Positions 24,701 to 36,450 of a stretch of DNA of 64,000 bases are shown in pieces. Each line of letters begins with the position of its first letter. Positions within the stretch are counted from its first letter, which is position 1. The notes under the pieces are model-generated. The model saw nothing but the letters and a program-made list of their open reading frames with translations. It did no database searches and had not been told where the DNA came from. Source of the stretch: Amblyornis subalaris (lineage: Eukaryota; Chordata; Aves; Passeriformes; Ptilonorhynchidae); the NCBI GenBank assembly GCA_018881555.1, contig JACAXG010000055.1, forward strand, positions 1,860,001-1,924,000, given 5' to 3'. The translations under genes were made by a program, and so were the position numbers.

Positions 24701-24961
24701 CATGAAGGACCATTTCAAAATGTTTGGTAAGGTTGGCCATTTCCATGTTGGCCATGGGTTGACAAATCTCCCATCTTTGCCTCTCTTTGATTTAGTTACA
24801 TCCTCTTCTAATCTGTAGTCCAGTCTGAAGCTTTTCCTGAAGGTCTTCGAAGAATCATTGGTCCCAGAACCTCGACCCGAATTCTGACGTTTCTTCACTG
24901 CTTCTTTAGGGTACTGGTTACACGCAGTTGAAGGCTGCTCTTCATCCGTGTTCTTATCCAT
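15588..24961 (-). CDS. NAPEPLD: NAPEPLD, N-acyl-phosphatidylethanolamine-hydrolysing phospholipase D (complete, 4 coding exons)
   Basis: Minus-strand exons 24961-24665, 18744-18098, 17092-16978 and 15716-15588 join to 1188 nt (395 aa plus TGA) with consistent phases. The enzyme is a membrane-associated zinc metallo-beta-lactamase-fold hydrolase that cleaves N-acyl-PE to N-acylethanolamines (anandamide and relatives) and phosphatidic acid. The ligand motif HTHYDH is at residues 186-191. The other expected metal residues are D148 (LLTDPIF), H254 (SQHWCKR), D285 (FAGDTGYC) and H344 (AIHWGTF); the family's H321 corresponds to H322 (RQHVDPEE). Human NAPEPLD is 393 aa, so the length fits. The first 90 or so residues are the basic, Ser-rich leader typical of the family. 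The ATG lies 16 nt after an acceptor, so 5' UTR exons must lie upstream. One substitution stands out: Phe290 after DTGYC, where I recall Pro in mammals. Confidence 0.97.
15770..15787. other. Ambiguous base between G and A homopolymers
   Basis: A run of ten G, one N (15778) and a run of A in NAPEPLD intron 3, about 55 nt upstream of the last NAPEPLD acceptor. A likely consensus error rather than biology. Confidence 0.8.
15905..16075. other. Small CpG-rich islet in NAPEPLD intron 3
   Basis: About 170 bp much richer in G, C and CpG than the surrounding intron, with an inverted repeat TGACGGA/TCCGTCA at 16025-16046. No coding match recognised. Confidence 0.5.
16215..16300 (+). mobile_element. 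Possible degenerate ERV LTR fragment
   Basis: GGAGGTGCATGAGGAGCTGG and AGCATAGCCAGGACAG resemble the central part of the LTR family at 21090 and 46165. Short and diverged. Confidence 0.35.
16978..17092 (-). CDS. NAPEPLD: NAPEPLD coding exon 3
   Basis: A 115-nt exon completing Arg315 and encoding 316-353 ([17 protein letters not shown] and following). Acceptor TTGGTAG, donor GAG|GTAAAT. Contains H322 and the zinc ligand H344. Confidence 0.96.
18098..18744 (-). CDS. NAPEPLD: NAPEPLD coding exon 2 (catalytic core)
   Basis: A 647-nt exon for residues 100-314 and two bases of codon 315. Acceptor TTGCTAG, donor AAG|GTATGA. Carries D148, the HTHYDH motif (186-191), H254 and D285. Confidence 0.97.
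19097..19136. repeat. AT/AC microsatellite
   Basis: (AT)n passing into (AC)n with one G interruption, within NAPEPLD intron 1 (between coding exons 1 and 2). Confidence 0.85.
19278..19294. repeat. (CT)n microsatellite
   Basis: An uninterrupted CT run in the same NAPEPLD intron. Confidence 0.85.
21090..21638 (+). mobile_element. Solo LTR of an avian ERV (ERVL-like)
   Basis: An LTR-like unit of about 550 bp in sense orientation. It includes ACTGGGATAGAGTTAATTTT near the 5' end, GGGACAGCTGACCCCAA in U3, GTTTGTCTTCCCAAGTAACT, a TTAAACTGTCTTTATCTCAA end-of-U5-like block and a terminal ACCACAACAC. The order matches a common bird LTR family with a short CAACA-type end. No internal viral genes adjoin it. 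The 5' terminus is degenerate and no target-site duplication was seen. Confidence 0.75.
24665..24961 (-). CDS. NAPEPLD: NAPEPLD coding exon 1
   Basis: Residues 1-99. The exon itself begins at 24977 (acceptor TTTTAG), giving 16 nt of 5' UTR before the ATG. Donor AGCAG|GTAAAT. Contains [20 protein letters not shown] and NPWPTWK, strongly conserved in this enzyme. Confidence 0.96.
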
Positions 24962-27900
24962 ATCTTTTTCAGGAGGACTAAAATAAATTTTAAATTAATC
25001 AATATTTTCTTGAACTAGCATCAACATTCATAAGACTGAGTGTTTTCACATACATTAGAAACAAGCCTGCCTTTCTCATTTTATGATCGACTGTATTTTT
25101 TTTAATCAACAAAATATGCTTTCAAAACAGTCACTATAACACAAAAGACTTCAAAAACATGCTGTAGCAAGCAGACACGAGATGTCTTTGTAGTTCAGGC
25201 TGAATTTTACTCCCTGGAATGCACAGCTTCAGATACTAAAACTATTATCTACCAACTGCAAAAGTGAGGGGGAAGGGTTCCTTCATTTACATTTTGAAAG
25301 AATAGTCACTCCTCCTGAAACTTATGACATTTAGTGCCTAGTGTAATATGATCCTGCAAATCTGTCCAAGAGACACTGGAACTATACAGTACCTTAGGAT
25401 TTGACTATTTAGTAACTGTATTTTGCAGTAAGAGCAGCAGCCTCGTGTAGCATTACAAACACTACTTATACCAACAACAGGCACACACACGCAGGAAACT
25501 CAGAACACAAAAGGTATTTTGTACTATTTCCTATTTTGTCTAAAACAAAGGAGAGGTTTATTGTGATAAAGGTAAATGTAACCGCTACAAATACAATTTT
25601 GATACACATTTAACTGAACTGACTGGTGAAAGGCCACAGGAAATTGAAACATCTCAAATAATGACTGCAATGTTTGTTCTTAATTCCATCATGAAATATA
25701 AAAGAGTGAGAAAATAACTGAGAAAAGCCTATTTATATGAAGTCACAATTCCAGTACATTTCTTAGAAAATTCTGAACTCAGTAGGCAGAGTCTCTTATT
25801 CTAAACTGCACTTAAGTGTTGCAGAGTTTAGGAATATAATCTCATTATATCCAAGGTAGGAAAAAAAAAATCCCTATTTTAGTGTAAAAGTTGCTGAAGC
25901 AATTCAGTTGAAGCTAAATGCTTCAATTTCTATATTTACTTTCAACTGAAATGTTGAAAGTAAATACAATGTTCTGACAGCTTTAAAAAAATAGTTACTG
26001 TTTTAAAGAATGCACAGCCTTCTAGTATTTACAAACTCTACCTTCCTGCTATTTCAGTAGCAACTGATTACTAAACATTAAGTATGGTATCAGTTGCAAA
26101 GACGCGACAATTGATAAATATTGTGAAATTTTCTTAACAAAATAACCATTATTTTGCCATACAGTAGAGTTAAATATTAACACATCAAAATTCACTTCTA
26201 ATAAAAAAGCATGAACAACATTCAGAAAACATGGCTGATAGCGTTTTTTGATACCCTTGGTCACAATCTTTTTTTATGTAATTGCTTTGTACTGTAGTTT
26301 CTCTTTAGTTTTACTGAAACCACTCCACTTATATATTTCCTATTTAGCATTAAGATACCACATCTGCATCATAATTTAACTGTTGATATTTCTAGGCTTT
26401 TTTCCTCTCTTCCACTAAACATTTACTGGAATCAGCCTTCAATGAAACACTCAACTTGCTCTGTAGCATTTTAAGCAGACATAAATGGTAACACAAAGAA
26501 TCGGTGCCACAAAAAGGCAGAGAGAATATCCAAAAAATTGTAATGGATATTTTAACTGCTACTTTAACTGAAGAGGGTTGGGTTTGGGGGTTTTTTTGCA
26601 TTCCTCAAAGAGCATTTTCATTGCCAAGTCAGCTTATTAATTTAGCAAAGCATTCAGACACAGCATAAAACATCCACTCTTTTAGAAAGCATCATGAAAA
26701 CAAATCACAAAAGTTTAATCAGATAGGTACTTAATTCCAGGAAATTCTTCTGTTACATCTCAGATGTCTGATTTTTTAAATATATATAACTACTGTAATT
26801 ATTGCTCCTACAAGACATTCTATATTAGAGACTGGAGTGCTTAAAGTTTTATTTTTAAGCCTCTGTTTATCTATTCATTCATCTCTAAAATAGGTGAATT
26901 CTACTTTTGCTTAAACCTTCATATAAACCTTTGATCTTATTCTGAAAGCATAAACCTCTAGGGGAAGCAGGGATCGACTGTGCTGATTAAACAAAGACAA
27001 TGCCAAAGCATTTAAGGCACTGCAGGTATCTATCTGTCTGCCAACATATTTTCCACATGATGCACATACGTTACTTTCATTAGTATTCCATAAGCAACTG
27101 AAGGGATAAAAGACCTCAGTGCTCACAGAATACTTTAAACCTTTTACATGCATAGAAAGGGACACATTTACAAACAATTAACTCAAAGTATTCCTGATGA
27201 ACTGTAGATTCCTTTGAAGTATCAATCTTGCCAGATCACTTCTGTTTCATTTAAATTGATTAAATATATCCTACAATATTCATGACATATTTTTCTTCTG
27301 TAAAAAGAGCTAGATGATAATTTCTTGAAAGCCAGAAATCATTAGCTGAAAATAAAACTCAACCAAATATTAGTCCAAGGAGATTGTTACACTTTTGCAA
27401 AAGAAAGCCTCTACAGATAAGGAGATTTGGCAGGTATATTTTAATTATTAGGAAATACTCAATCAGAAATCAGTTGATTTTTCTGCCAGCTTTCCTAAAT
27501 TCTTTCCACTCAAAAATAATAGTTTGGCACTTGGAAAACTAATGTAAGCATTTGAATGGCAGTAAAAATTATGAGCTATAGAGACAAAGAAATCAAATCG
27601 GAGTAGAGTTGGGTTCACTTAGGAGGGACGGAAGGAAGGGACGACAACCATGGTGAATATTTATTGTTATGTAAAGTTCCACAAGAAATCTTTATTTTTC
27701 ATACTTCTAAACATAAAGGAAAACTACTATTCTACTTAAAAGCATTAAACAGCTTTCCTGGCAAATAGAACCCATCCTTCAGGATGAGGGGACTTACCCC
27801 CACACAAGGGCAAGTGGATTGATGCTGTTTGTATGAGGGGTTCAGGAGAGATGCAAGGCAACCACCCTCTCTCTCTGTTCTCAGAGATTCTTTGCTCTTT

Positions 27901-28321
27901 CAACTGAATTCAGAAGAGGAAAAGACATACAAATCCTAAGGAGACCATTAGTCATGCCAAACCCACAGAGCCAGAAGGTGTTCTAGACAGAGGGGAAGAA
28001 CACCACTGGCTAATGAATAGGACAAAGTCGGACACGAATCAAAATGCAGAGCTCACGTAACTGGTTTTCCAGCATCAAATACTAAGGCACCCCTAGCAAT
28101 CCACAAAGGAAGAGAGAAGTTGTAGATCAAGCAGGACATGGCATGGAAAATCTATGTCTTACATCCCACTAAACTGGCTTACACCTGTAAACAGGATATA
28201 GCCCCTACAAACCCCAAACCGGTTTTGGGTAGATTGTTTATTTTAGCATTGCTTATATAACTGAAAAGTTGGATACAGATATTTTGGCTGTAAGCCTCCT
28301 GTTGATTTAGGAAAATAATGC

Positions 28322-28626
28322 TGTTCTCAGGTTCGAATAAGCACACGGAGACAGCTGTCAGGGTTCACCAACAGGTAGAGGCCAAAAGGAAGGAAAAGAC
28401 AGAGCTGGCCTCTGCCCTAACTTTATTTATATGTTTTCAGAAACCACCGTGGATTGGAGGATAGGAATGCCACCTCCTGCTGTCCACTGGTCAATAGAAT
28501 TGTCTATCATATAGGTTAGGAATTCATAACAGTCTTTACTGGTTAGGTCAACAATCTGTGTTTATACAAAAGTGCGTGAGAAACTATTTCGCCGAACTAA
28601 AAACACTGCACATCTGAAGAACTGCA
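28322..28626 (-). mobile_element. Probable 305-bp solo LTR
   Basis: Read on the minus strand it holds ACATATAAATAAAG (TATA box and polyadenylation signal close together) and CCTGACAGCTGTCTCCGTGT towards its 3' end, an LTR-like layout. On the plus strand it starts TGTTCTCAG and ends CTGCA. The flanking hexamers TAATGC and AAATGC differ at one base, as expected for an aged 6-bp target duplication. Family not recognised. Confidence 0.5.
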
Positions 28627-29239
28627 AAATGCAGGGCCACAAAAATAACAAAAATTTAAATAAATATTTTCATACTCTCTATTCCAAAAGAAGGCTTGAA
28701 ATAGCATACAATAACATTACAAAAAGCACTCTGCCGTTATAATTTTTCTTTTTAAATGGTTTTTTAAACAAAGCAGAGCTTCAAGTCAAATTACTTGAAC
28801 ATTGGCATAAAATCTATTGTCTTCACCTTTTCTACTCAGGCTCCTCTAACATCTGCTACTCCATAAATGAAATGGATGTAGATCCCCCTACTAATCATAC
28901 AGCCATGCATGACATGCTACTAAGCATCAAGTCTGCCAAAACAGATTCATCCTTCTTGTCTACACCTAAATGTGGTCCTGGTTTAACAAATCCATAGGCC
29001 AGAAAGTTTAAGAGTTACTACGAAGCTATGGTTTACCAGAATACAACAACATCCCCAAAATTTTACAATTGCCTTCAAACATTCCATAGCTTCCCAAATG
29101 CCTTTAATTTTTCTCCATTTTTGAAGTAAAGGGTTTGGTTAATTTTTAATCACTGTCTCTCTGTGTAAACTGCATCCAGAACTAGGCTGCACTATACATC
29201 AACCAGAAGGGACAGCACACAATTCCCAGCAAACTCACA

Positions 29240-29704
29240 CCATTGTAGCCTTACCAAAACAAGACTCTGAGCTTTCTGCAAGCCATATACAGCTACACAA
29301 CTCTGAGGTTTTCTTTCATTATACATATTTTTAATGACTGCAAAAAACATGCATTTTGGCTTGAAATAAAACAAAAAATTATTTCAGCTAAAAGAAAAGG
29401 TATTTGCAAACACTAGGGAGCATGTAAGTAATTGGCTCCCGCAAGCTTTGCTATCAAATGTCTGCCAGCTAAGTTTTGGCTCTGCTTTTGTTTTCCTTCA
29501 GGTCTGAAATTGGCTGCTTTAATTAATGAACAGTTTGAGACTGGAAAATTCTGAATGCATTTAAACTTTTATTGTGCACTATTTCAAGCTGTTCCCTCTT
29601 ACCGTTGTAGACTTACCAGAGCAAGAATCTGAGCCTTCTATGAACTGTATACTGCTACACATCTTGAAGTTTTCTTTCACTATACATATTTTTTATCACT
29701 GCAA
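29240..29704 (+). repeat. Diverged 104-bp local duplication
   Basis: Segment 29240-29343 recurs at 29602-29704 (offset 362) at roughly 80 percent identity, with shared blocks TTTTCTTTCA, TATACATATTTTT and CACTGCAA/GACTGCAA. Flanks do not match. It is not a repeat family I recognise. Confidence 0.75.
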
Positions 29705-32700
29705 CAGCAGTTGCACCAGCAATTATTCCAGATGCTCTTGGTGTTAGGATTTCACACAAAGATCTCTCAAGCTTGCATTAGCTGATCTGTAAATACTTCT
29801 GTTATTTGAAAATTCCCACTAAAAATTCCTAGCAAGAACAAGTGTTGCCAAAATTTTAATTCAACAGATCTGTAATCTATCCCCGTTCTACACTGATCTT
29901 GAAAGTGAAAACTATTCAAGAAAGATTAACAATAGAGTAGATAACAGAAAAAGGAATAGCTCCCTCCATAAACAGCCTCATAGAATTAGAATAAATCCTT
30001 TATCATTCTTATCTAGCTTTGAGGATCAACAGTAAAACAAAGCAAAGGTTTTTTTCACCATGATGACTAAATAAAGTTACAAATAAAAAAAAGTGAGGCA
30101 TCTACCCATGGTCATCTGTTGTTAGGCTTATTCTTAAGCAGTTGTATTACTTAAGCAGCCATTACCATAAGCCAATCCATTTCTGCCCTCACTACTCCCC
30201 CAGGCTTGCCAAAACAAACACTTCTGTCCACATGGTGAATTTGTTTAAGAAACTAATCTAGCTGATAGTCACTTCTTACCTTACCATCCCTAGAGAAGCA
30301 CTTAATTTTCAACTGCATCACTCTGCAACCATGCAAGTGTTTATACCAACAAACTGGTTAGGACATGGAAGGTGAGAACAGAAATACACTGTTGTAAACA
30401 AAAACTACTTATGCCAGCGCTGGCCTAAAGGAATTAAACACCCTTCATTTAGAATTTACTCAGTGTAGCTCAGTTACATGTACCACCAAGCTAGGTTCAA
30501 CAATTCCTCCTACCCTTTCATTTTCAATCTATTCCCTTCTAAGGTTTCATTCACATTTAGTAGTGATGATGCTGAAACTCTGTCTACCTTCTCAGACAGT
30601 AATGTTTCATATTATAACCAAGCAAATTCAATAGCTACCTACCACCCATAAGGCAGCCCACTCCCGTTACTACACATTCCACCTCTATTTTGCTGGTATT
30701 CATCAGGGGAACTAAACCAACAGAAAGTTATTCATGCCTATCAGCTACACCTTTGCATGCCTCTGGATACAAATGCAAATAGGCTTTAGTGTCAGGTCCA
30801 TCAGTAGTCCCCGGAGCCAGTTATTTCTCAACGCTGGGTTAAATCTGACCAGCTATGGGCATTGTATGAACTGAATAAAGATGCCTCTTCCTGGATCAGG
30901 GACAATACATAACTATTTTCCCCTTGTTTCCAGGTGCCCCAGCTGATCGTCCGCAATATGAGCATTCTGTAGTCCCCAAACATGTTTACGATCTGTAGTT
31001 AATATGACAGAAGTTTTCTGTTACACACATATTCTCTTTAGGTTGTGACCCCTGATATGACAGTAGCTGTCCATAGCGGACACGCAGTAGAACAGAGATG
31101 ACAGACCCAGACGCCAATTTCTTCAGCAATACAGGCCTTTAAAATAAGTTATTTTCCTCTCTACCTTCATCTTTTACTGCAGTCTCGAACAAAAGAACCC
31201 AAAAGTTGGCATGTGGCCATCACATCTAAAAGAGAAGCCTAGACTATCATTATGATTAAGCACAAGAGCAGTGTAATTCCGTGCTATTGCTGAAGCAGTC
31301 ACCAAAGGGAAGCCAGAGTCAAATTTCCCTACACCAGAAAGGAAATTGCTTTCCTTTGCTCTCCCTAAACAACTCATTTCATATGACCATTTAATGTATA
31401 GGCAAGAATGTTGAAAGAAAAGAACTGGAACGAAAGTTTTCTTACCTGCTCTGCAGGACTGAGGCTGACACAGAAGCAAGGTTTGTGCACTACAGCTGTG
31501 TTGTGGTACAAGACAATAACTGGGTCACAAATGAAATGCAGACAATTTTTAAGTCAAGAGAAAAATAAGTGCAGATAGCATAAGCACATAGCTGCATAGG
31601 TATGTCATGGATTCCAACAGCAACTATAATTTCCATGGATAGCCCTTCAAACTTAGACAGAATTTCAATAAAGCTTTTCCAAAAGAGCAAACATGAAAAT
31701 TGTACCAACCCAGCTACAGGATTTGGAGCCCAGCTCTGGCGTTCTGGCACCAGCTGCACTTGTGTAACTATTTATGCAAACGAGTAGTTCATTAGTTTCA
31801 GTTGGTTACTGATGTAACTACAGTTAATGACAGAGGCACACCTTGCCAGGATGGGGTTTACTGTTACAAAAACTGTCAAACTTTGAAGTCGAGCATTTAA
31901 AAACCCGCTTTAGCCACTCCTGTGTGTTAACAGCCTATACATCTTGGAGTTTGTATTTTACGTTATTATCCCACCGAAGCTGTTAGCACACATATTTCTT
32001 AACTAAAATGAAGTTTTAAAATATTACAAGCTCACACTCCATCCTAAGGGTAAAGGCTTTCCATCTAACATCTTCATGTCAATTAGATATGACTAAACCC
32101 AAATACTATTACATGCAATGAAATTAAGGCTCCACTTGAACATACTATGGGAGAAAACTGATTTCCTTTGCAGCATGTGCTCAGAGAGGCAACATGAGAA
32201 CTGTTTCCACAATAATGCACAGAAATCATGTTAAAACTTTGATGCATAGGATCCACATGGCAAAGTAGGATCTAAAGTTCATTTGTCATCAACTCTGGCA
32301 CTTTTATGTCTGCAATTGTGCAATTGCTATCTCCACCTCATTTACTACGCCTTTTAATTTTCTTTTTCCTTGTCTCTCCATGCCAGAAAGGAAAAAACTC
32401 CTATGCAAACTTCCTCTAGACTCACACCAAGAATAATCCTTTAAAACCCTACAAAACCTCAGTTGTCCAGGAAGTGCAGCAATGCCCAAACACTTGATTT
32501 TATTTTTAAGTTAACAGTCATAAAGTTTTGTTTATATTCATATTTAAAGGCTTGTCTATTTGATTCCCTCTTTTCAGTTCAAAGCCCAAGAACATAGGAT
32601 CCAATGTAATTTCTCTGCAACATGAAAATACTTCCCTAAATTCTTTCTAATTCTACTTAATTTTCAATATAAAATCAACTTTTGTTTGTCCCAACAACAT

Positions 32701-35700
32701 TCTCCCTCTGTCTGTGTATGTATGTACATGCACCCCATAGCTATGTGGATTTTACAGAACTATTTATAACATTTGAATTCAAATTTATTAAAATCCAAGC
32801 AAGTAATTTCCAGGTCAGCAAAGATAAGGAAGTTATAAGTTTTTCTTTGTTTAAATACATGCTTTTATTGAACACAACTGTTCAAAGACAATCTTTCACA
32901 TGAGTTAAGCCAAAATGTCACCAGCCTTTGTGAATAATAAGTTTTGAATATCCACAATTTCATGCTGGAAAGCCAGAAGATACATTTGATACAGCACCCA
33001 TACATCTGATACCATTCTTTAACTGAAACACACCCATTTAAAAAGAAATTTCAAGGGACAGTACACCACACACAGCAAAACATCAGTACTCAAGGAAACT
33101 GGAAACACCACCATAAACCAATGTTTTTCATTACAACCCCTTTTCCTATACATGAAGAGCCTTTGACTCCATCCCCACAACTCTAGATTACGATGTCTTC
33201 ATGTGCTCTAAACGAAATGCAAAGTGCTCTGGTTGTTAGTTTACAACAAAAGTGTTAACATTAGAATTTGTTTGGTTTGAGTTTTTCTTCTTATGGAAGA
33301 GTCAAGGCATACTTCCACACAAACGTGAGCCATCTACTAATTTTCAAGGCTCCATCCTAAATAGGTAGGTGTTTTAAGGAGACAAAGTGTTTCATGTAGA
33401 CACACCTGAATACACACACATAAACACCTTGCTATTTCCACAAACTCATTATCAGAAACAGCTGAACCTTACTGAAACCATCCCTCAAAAACCAGTCCAC
33501 AGCATGAGACCTATTTCCAAATATTTTAAGCAACAAAACCTGAAATCCTATCATAAGGCTTACTCACCAGACAGTAGCACTACCAGCTCCAACCACAGTA
33601 ACAAGTCTTACAGAAGAACTAACTCTTCACATAAATTCTTCGACACCCAATTTTTCACTCACACATCTTATTAAACCTTGTTTTTCACAGTAGGGGCACA
33701 ATGGAGCAGTGTTTTCACAGTGTCACTTGGTAATGCCCAATTCTCTTTCCTGAACAGCTTTGTAAGGTTTATCTGCTTGGGCACAGTTGTAGGCTATATT
33801 CAAACAAAACCATCCCTTCCCTGTACAGCTGCTAAACACCAAGATGTTACATGCAGAGAGTATATAATACGTAACTTCTTTCCTAGATTTTCTAAGAATA
33901 TTCAAACCAAGTGCGACATCTGGTTTACAGAAAAATCCTTTTTACTCAAATCTGCATTTAGGCACGAGGTGATCGAGGGATTTCCCATGGTCCTGGCTCT
34001 GAGGGTATTAGAAGTAGGGCTCACACCGTAACCTATAAAGTTAAAGCAAAAGACTGAAAAAAAATAAAGTGAGATCAGGAAGGGATTTGTAGATGTGACA
34101 AAAAAGCAAAACTAATTTCACAGCAGGTGTTACATATAAAGACACTAATTAATACGGTGATACTTCTATTCTTCTCATCACAGACAAAATAATTGCCTTC
34201 CTTTTTGCTGAAAAGAACTTAAAAGCTATTTCTGAAAGAAGAATTAGCAGTTTTGATTCAATCTTGACCTTATAAAGGATGAGGAAATAGCATATTTCTC
34301 CTGGTTATTTATCAAATCTTCTTAGTTAATGCAAGTGAAGAAAATAATAATAATGGATTGCTTCCTCTTTAAAAGGCTGCACATCCCTTTTGATTTGAGG
34401 CCAAGCTGAAGCCAAATAACTGTTATTTATATTTGAACAGTTTCACTGTTATCCTTTACTTCCTCCTCTCCCGAATACAACTCTCCATCACAACTGAATC
34501 AAATAGTGCTTTCCAACCTCCAGGTACTAAAAATTCCAATTATTATTTATAATAAGCATTTGAATTTCAGATAATCTGGGGTATTTTGAAAGCAACTATT
34601 GCAGTAATTCTTGAATTAATAGGGAAAAACAATTCTTATTCTTGTCTTCCTCAAAATCTTTCCTAAAAAATAAACCAGGCTTCCTACTTTCTTAGTTCAT
34701 ACAGCTGCTATTATGGATTTTAACAATCCTCTTTACAAGGGCTTTTTACTGGAAAACAGAAGTGATTTTCCTGTCACTATCTTTAATTTTGATGCCACTT
34801 TAGTCGGTGCAGTTTGAAAACTGAAAAAATACTTAAGTAAAAATAGTACTTTCCTTTAAAACTAAAAACTTGCTTCATAATCGCCATTTAGCAAATAGAC
34901 GAAATCATAATCGTCATTAGAAAAACCATTTCTGCATAAGTTAAATATGACTTGCATGTCGTCAAGACAGTCAACACTTTCCCCAAATCCTTGCTAGAGA
35001 TAATTGACGATCATTGAGATTGTTTGACTGCACTAATTACATTAAACGACTTCGTTAATATCTTCCACTTCGCACTATCCAACGCGAACCTCCACCCCTC
35101 CGCAATAAACATCTGTTCGTGCCTCCTCTTCAAAGGAAAACATTCTCTAAACCGCCGATACTATGAAGCGGATTTTTTTGTAAGCGATTATATAACTTGT
35201 TTCTTTCTAAGCGCTACTGCAGCGTGTTTCACTGTCAATTGACGGGAAACGAAAGCCTTGCGCTGGGAAGGCGGGGAGCGAACGCAGGACTTTTTCTTCC
35301 AGCTTTTCTTTCACCCGTGCGAAAGGATCCTCCCGGCCCCAGCTGGTTTTGGAGCCGGCGTCCGTCGGGGTCTACCTCCAGCCAGGGCAGGCAGGCAGGG
35401 AGCGGGGCGGAGGCACACGCCGAGCTCCGGGGGCAGCCGGGCTGCGCCGCTCCTCCCCGGCCGGGAGCCGGGCTCGCCAGCCGCACGCGCCTCGCCCGCC
35501 CACCCACGAACTTTTCCGAGAGGGTGCCCGCGCCCGCTCTGCTCCGCTCCCATCGCCTCCCGCAGCGGCTCAGCCTGGTCCCCCCCACACTCACCGGCGG
35601 GGCCCCGGCACCGTGTGTGTGTCTGGCGAGCCCCGCTGCCGCGCTCGGAGCAGGTGCTCCGCTCCCCCGGCCGCCAGCCGGGCTCTGACAGTGGCAGGTC

Positions 35701-36066
35701 GGGCAGTGCCTCCCCCTCCGGACGGGCACGGGGCGAGAGCCGCTGCTCAGCTCGGTCCGGTCCCCCCTTACCCACAGAAAGGCACGGGGGCAGCGACCCC
35801 CGGCCCCGGAGCGCTGCTGCCGCTGGAGCACCGCTCACCTCCCGGGCTGCTGCCACCGCCCCTGAGGAGTCTCGTCCCCCTCCTTCTTCTCCTCCTCCAT
35901 GGTGCCGCTCCACCCCTTCCACGGCGGCGGCTCCGCAGCTCTCCGGTAGGAGCTGTTGAACGGCTGCGGCGTCCCACCTGACCAGCCCACCGCCGAGGGC
36001 AGCGCGGCGAGCTGCAGGGAGCAGCTCCACAGCGCCCGGCGCCGCACCATGGCGGGCAATTGCTCT

Positions 36067-36206
36067 GCGGCGCCCGGCCCCTCACCGTGGCGGGCAGGGG
36101 GCTCCACACAGGCCGGCCCCGCACCGCGGCGGGCAGGGGCACGGCGGCGCCCGGCCCCTCACCACGGCGGGCAGGGGGCTCCACACAGGCCGGCCCCGCA
36201 CCGCGG
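36067..36206. repeat. 77-bp GC-rich tandem duplication in the NAPEPLD CpG island
   Basis: Two near-identical copies of a unit starting GCGGCGCCCGGCCCCTCACC at 36067 and 36144 (period 77). Each continues through GGCGGGCAGGGGGCTCCACA to GCACCGCGG. A degenerate partial copy (CGCACCATGGCGGGCA) precedes them at about 36040. The second copy ends about 40 bp before the ATGGCGGCG motif at 36250. Confidence 0.85.
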
Positions 36207-36249
36207 AGCAGCGCCCTTCCCGCGCTCAGCTCGGCAGCGTGTTAACAAG

Positions 36250-36412
36250 ATGGCGGCGGGGGGGGCCGGCGCTGAGGGAGCCGGGGTGTCCCGGAGCCAG
36301 GGCGGGACAGTGTCAGGGCGGTCGGCACGTTCTGCCGCTGGAGGCCGGGCCGCTCGTCGGCACCGGGGAAAGGGAAGCACTCGGTTGTGCTCCTGTCCGG
36401 CTCCGATGGGAG
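36250..36412 (+). other. Possible first exon of a transcript divergent from NAPEPLD
   Basis: AAGATGGCGGCGG at 36248 has the YY1-type motif that sits just downstream of many vertebrate start sites, read on the plus strand. It is followed by an open frame of 54 codons starting MAAGGAGAEGAGVSRSQGG, which ends at a donor-like GGGAG|GTAAGC after 36412. The product is Ala/Gly/Arg-rich and I do not recognise it. It could be a divergent lncRNA or a small coding gene, or the motif may act only as a binding site. No downstream exon was identified. Confidence 0.3.
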
Positions 36413-36450
36413 GTAAGCGCTGCCCGCAGCCCCGTTTGGGAGCATGAGCG

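Larger units (their letters stand above)
24978..35838 (-). other. NAPEPLD: NAPEPLD 5' intron (about 10.9 kb)
   Basis: Runs from the inferred 5' UTR donor in the CpG island to the acceptor at 24978. No coding exon recognised. It contains a solo LTR (28322-28626) and a local 104-bp duplication (29240 and 29602). Additional non-coding 5' exons cannot be excluded. Confidence 0.5.
35250..36450 (-). promoter_or_regulatory. NAPEPLD: CpG island / inferred NAPEPLD promoter with 5' UTR donors
   Basis: About 1.2 kb of very GC- and CpG-rich DNA about 10.9 kb upstream of the first NAPEPLD coding exon. Minus-strand donor-like sites are GGAG|GTGAGC (last exon base 35839) and CCGCCG|GTGAGT (last exon base 35595); either could splice a non-coding first exon to the acceptor at 24978. 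Long open frames here on both strands are composition artefacts. The right half carries a plus-strand start-like motif, described separately. Confidence 0.7.
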
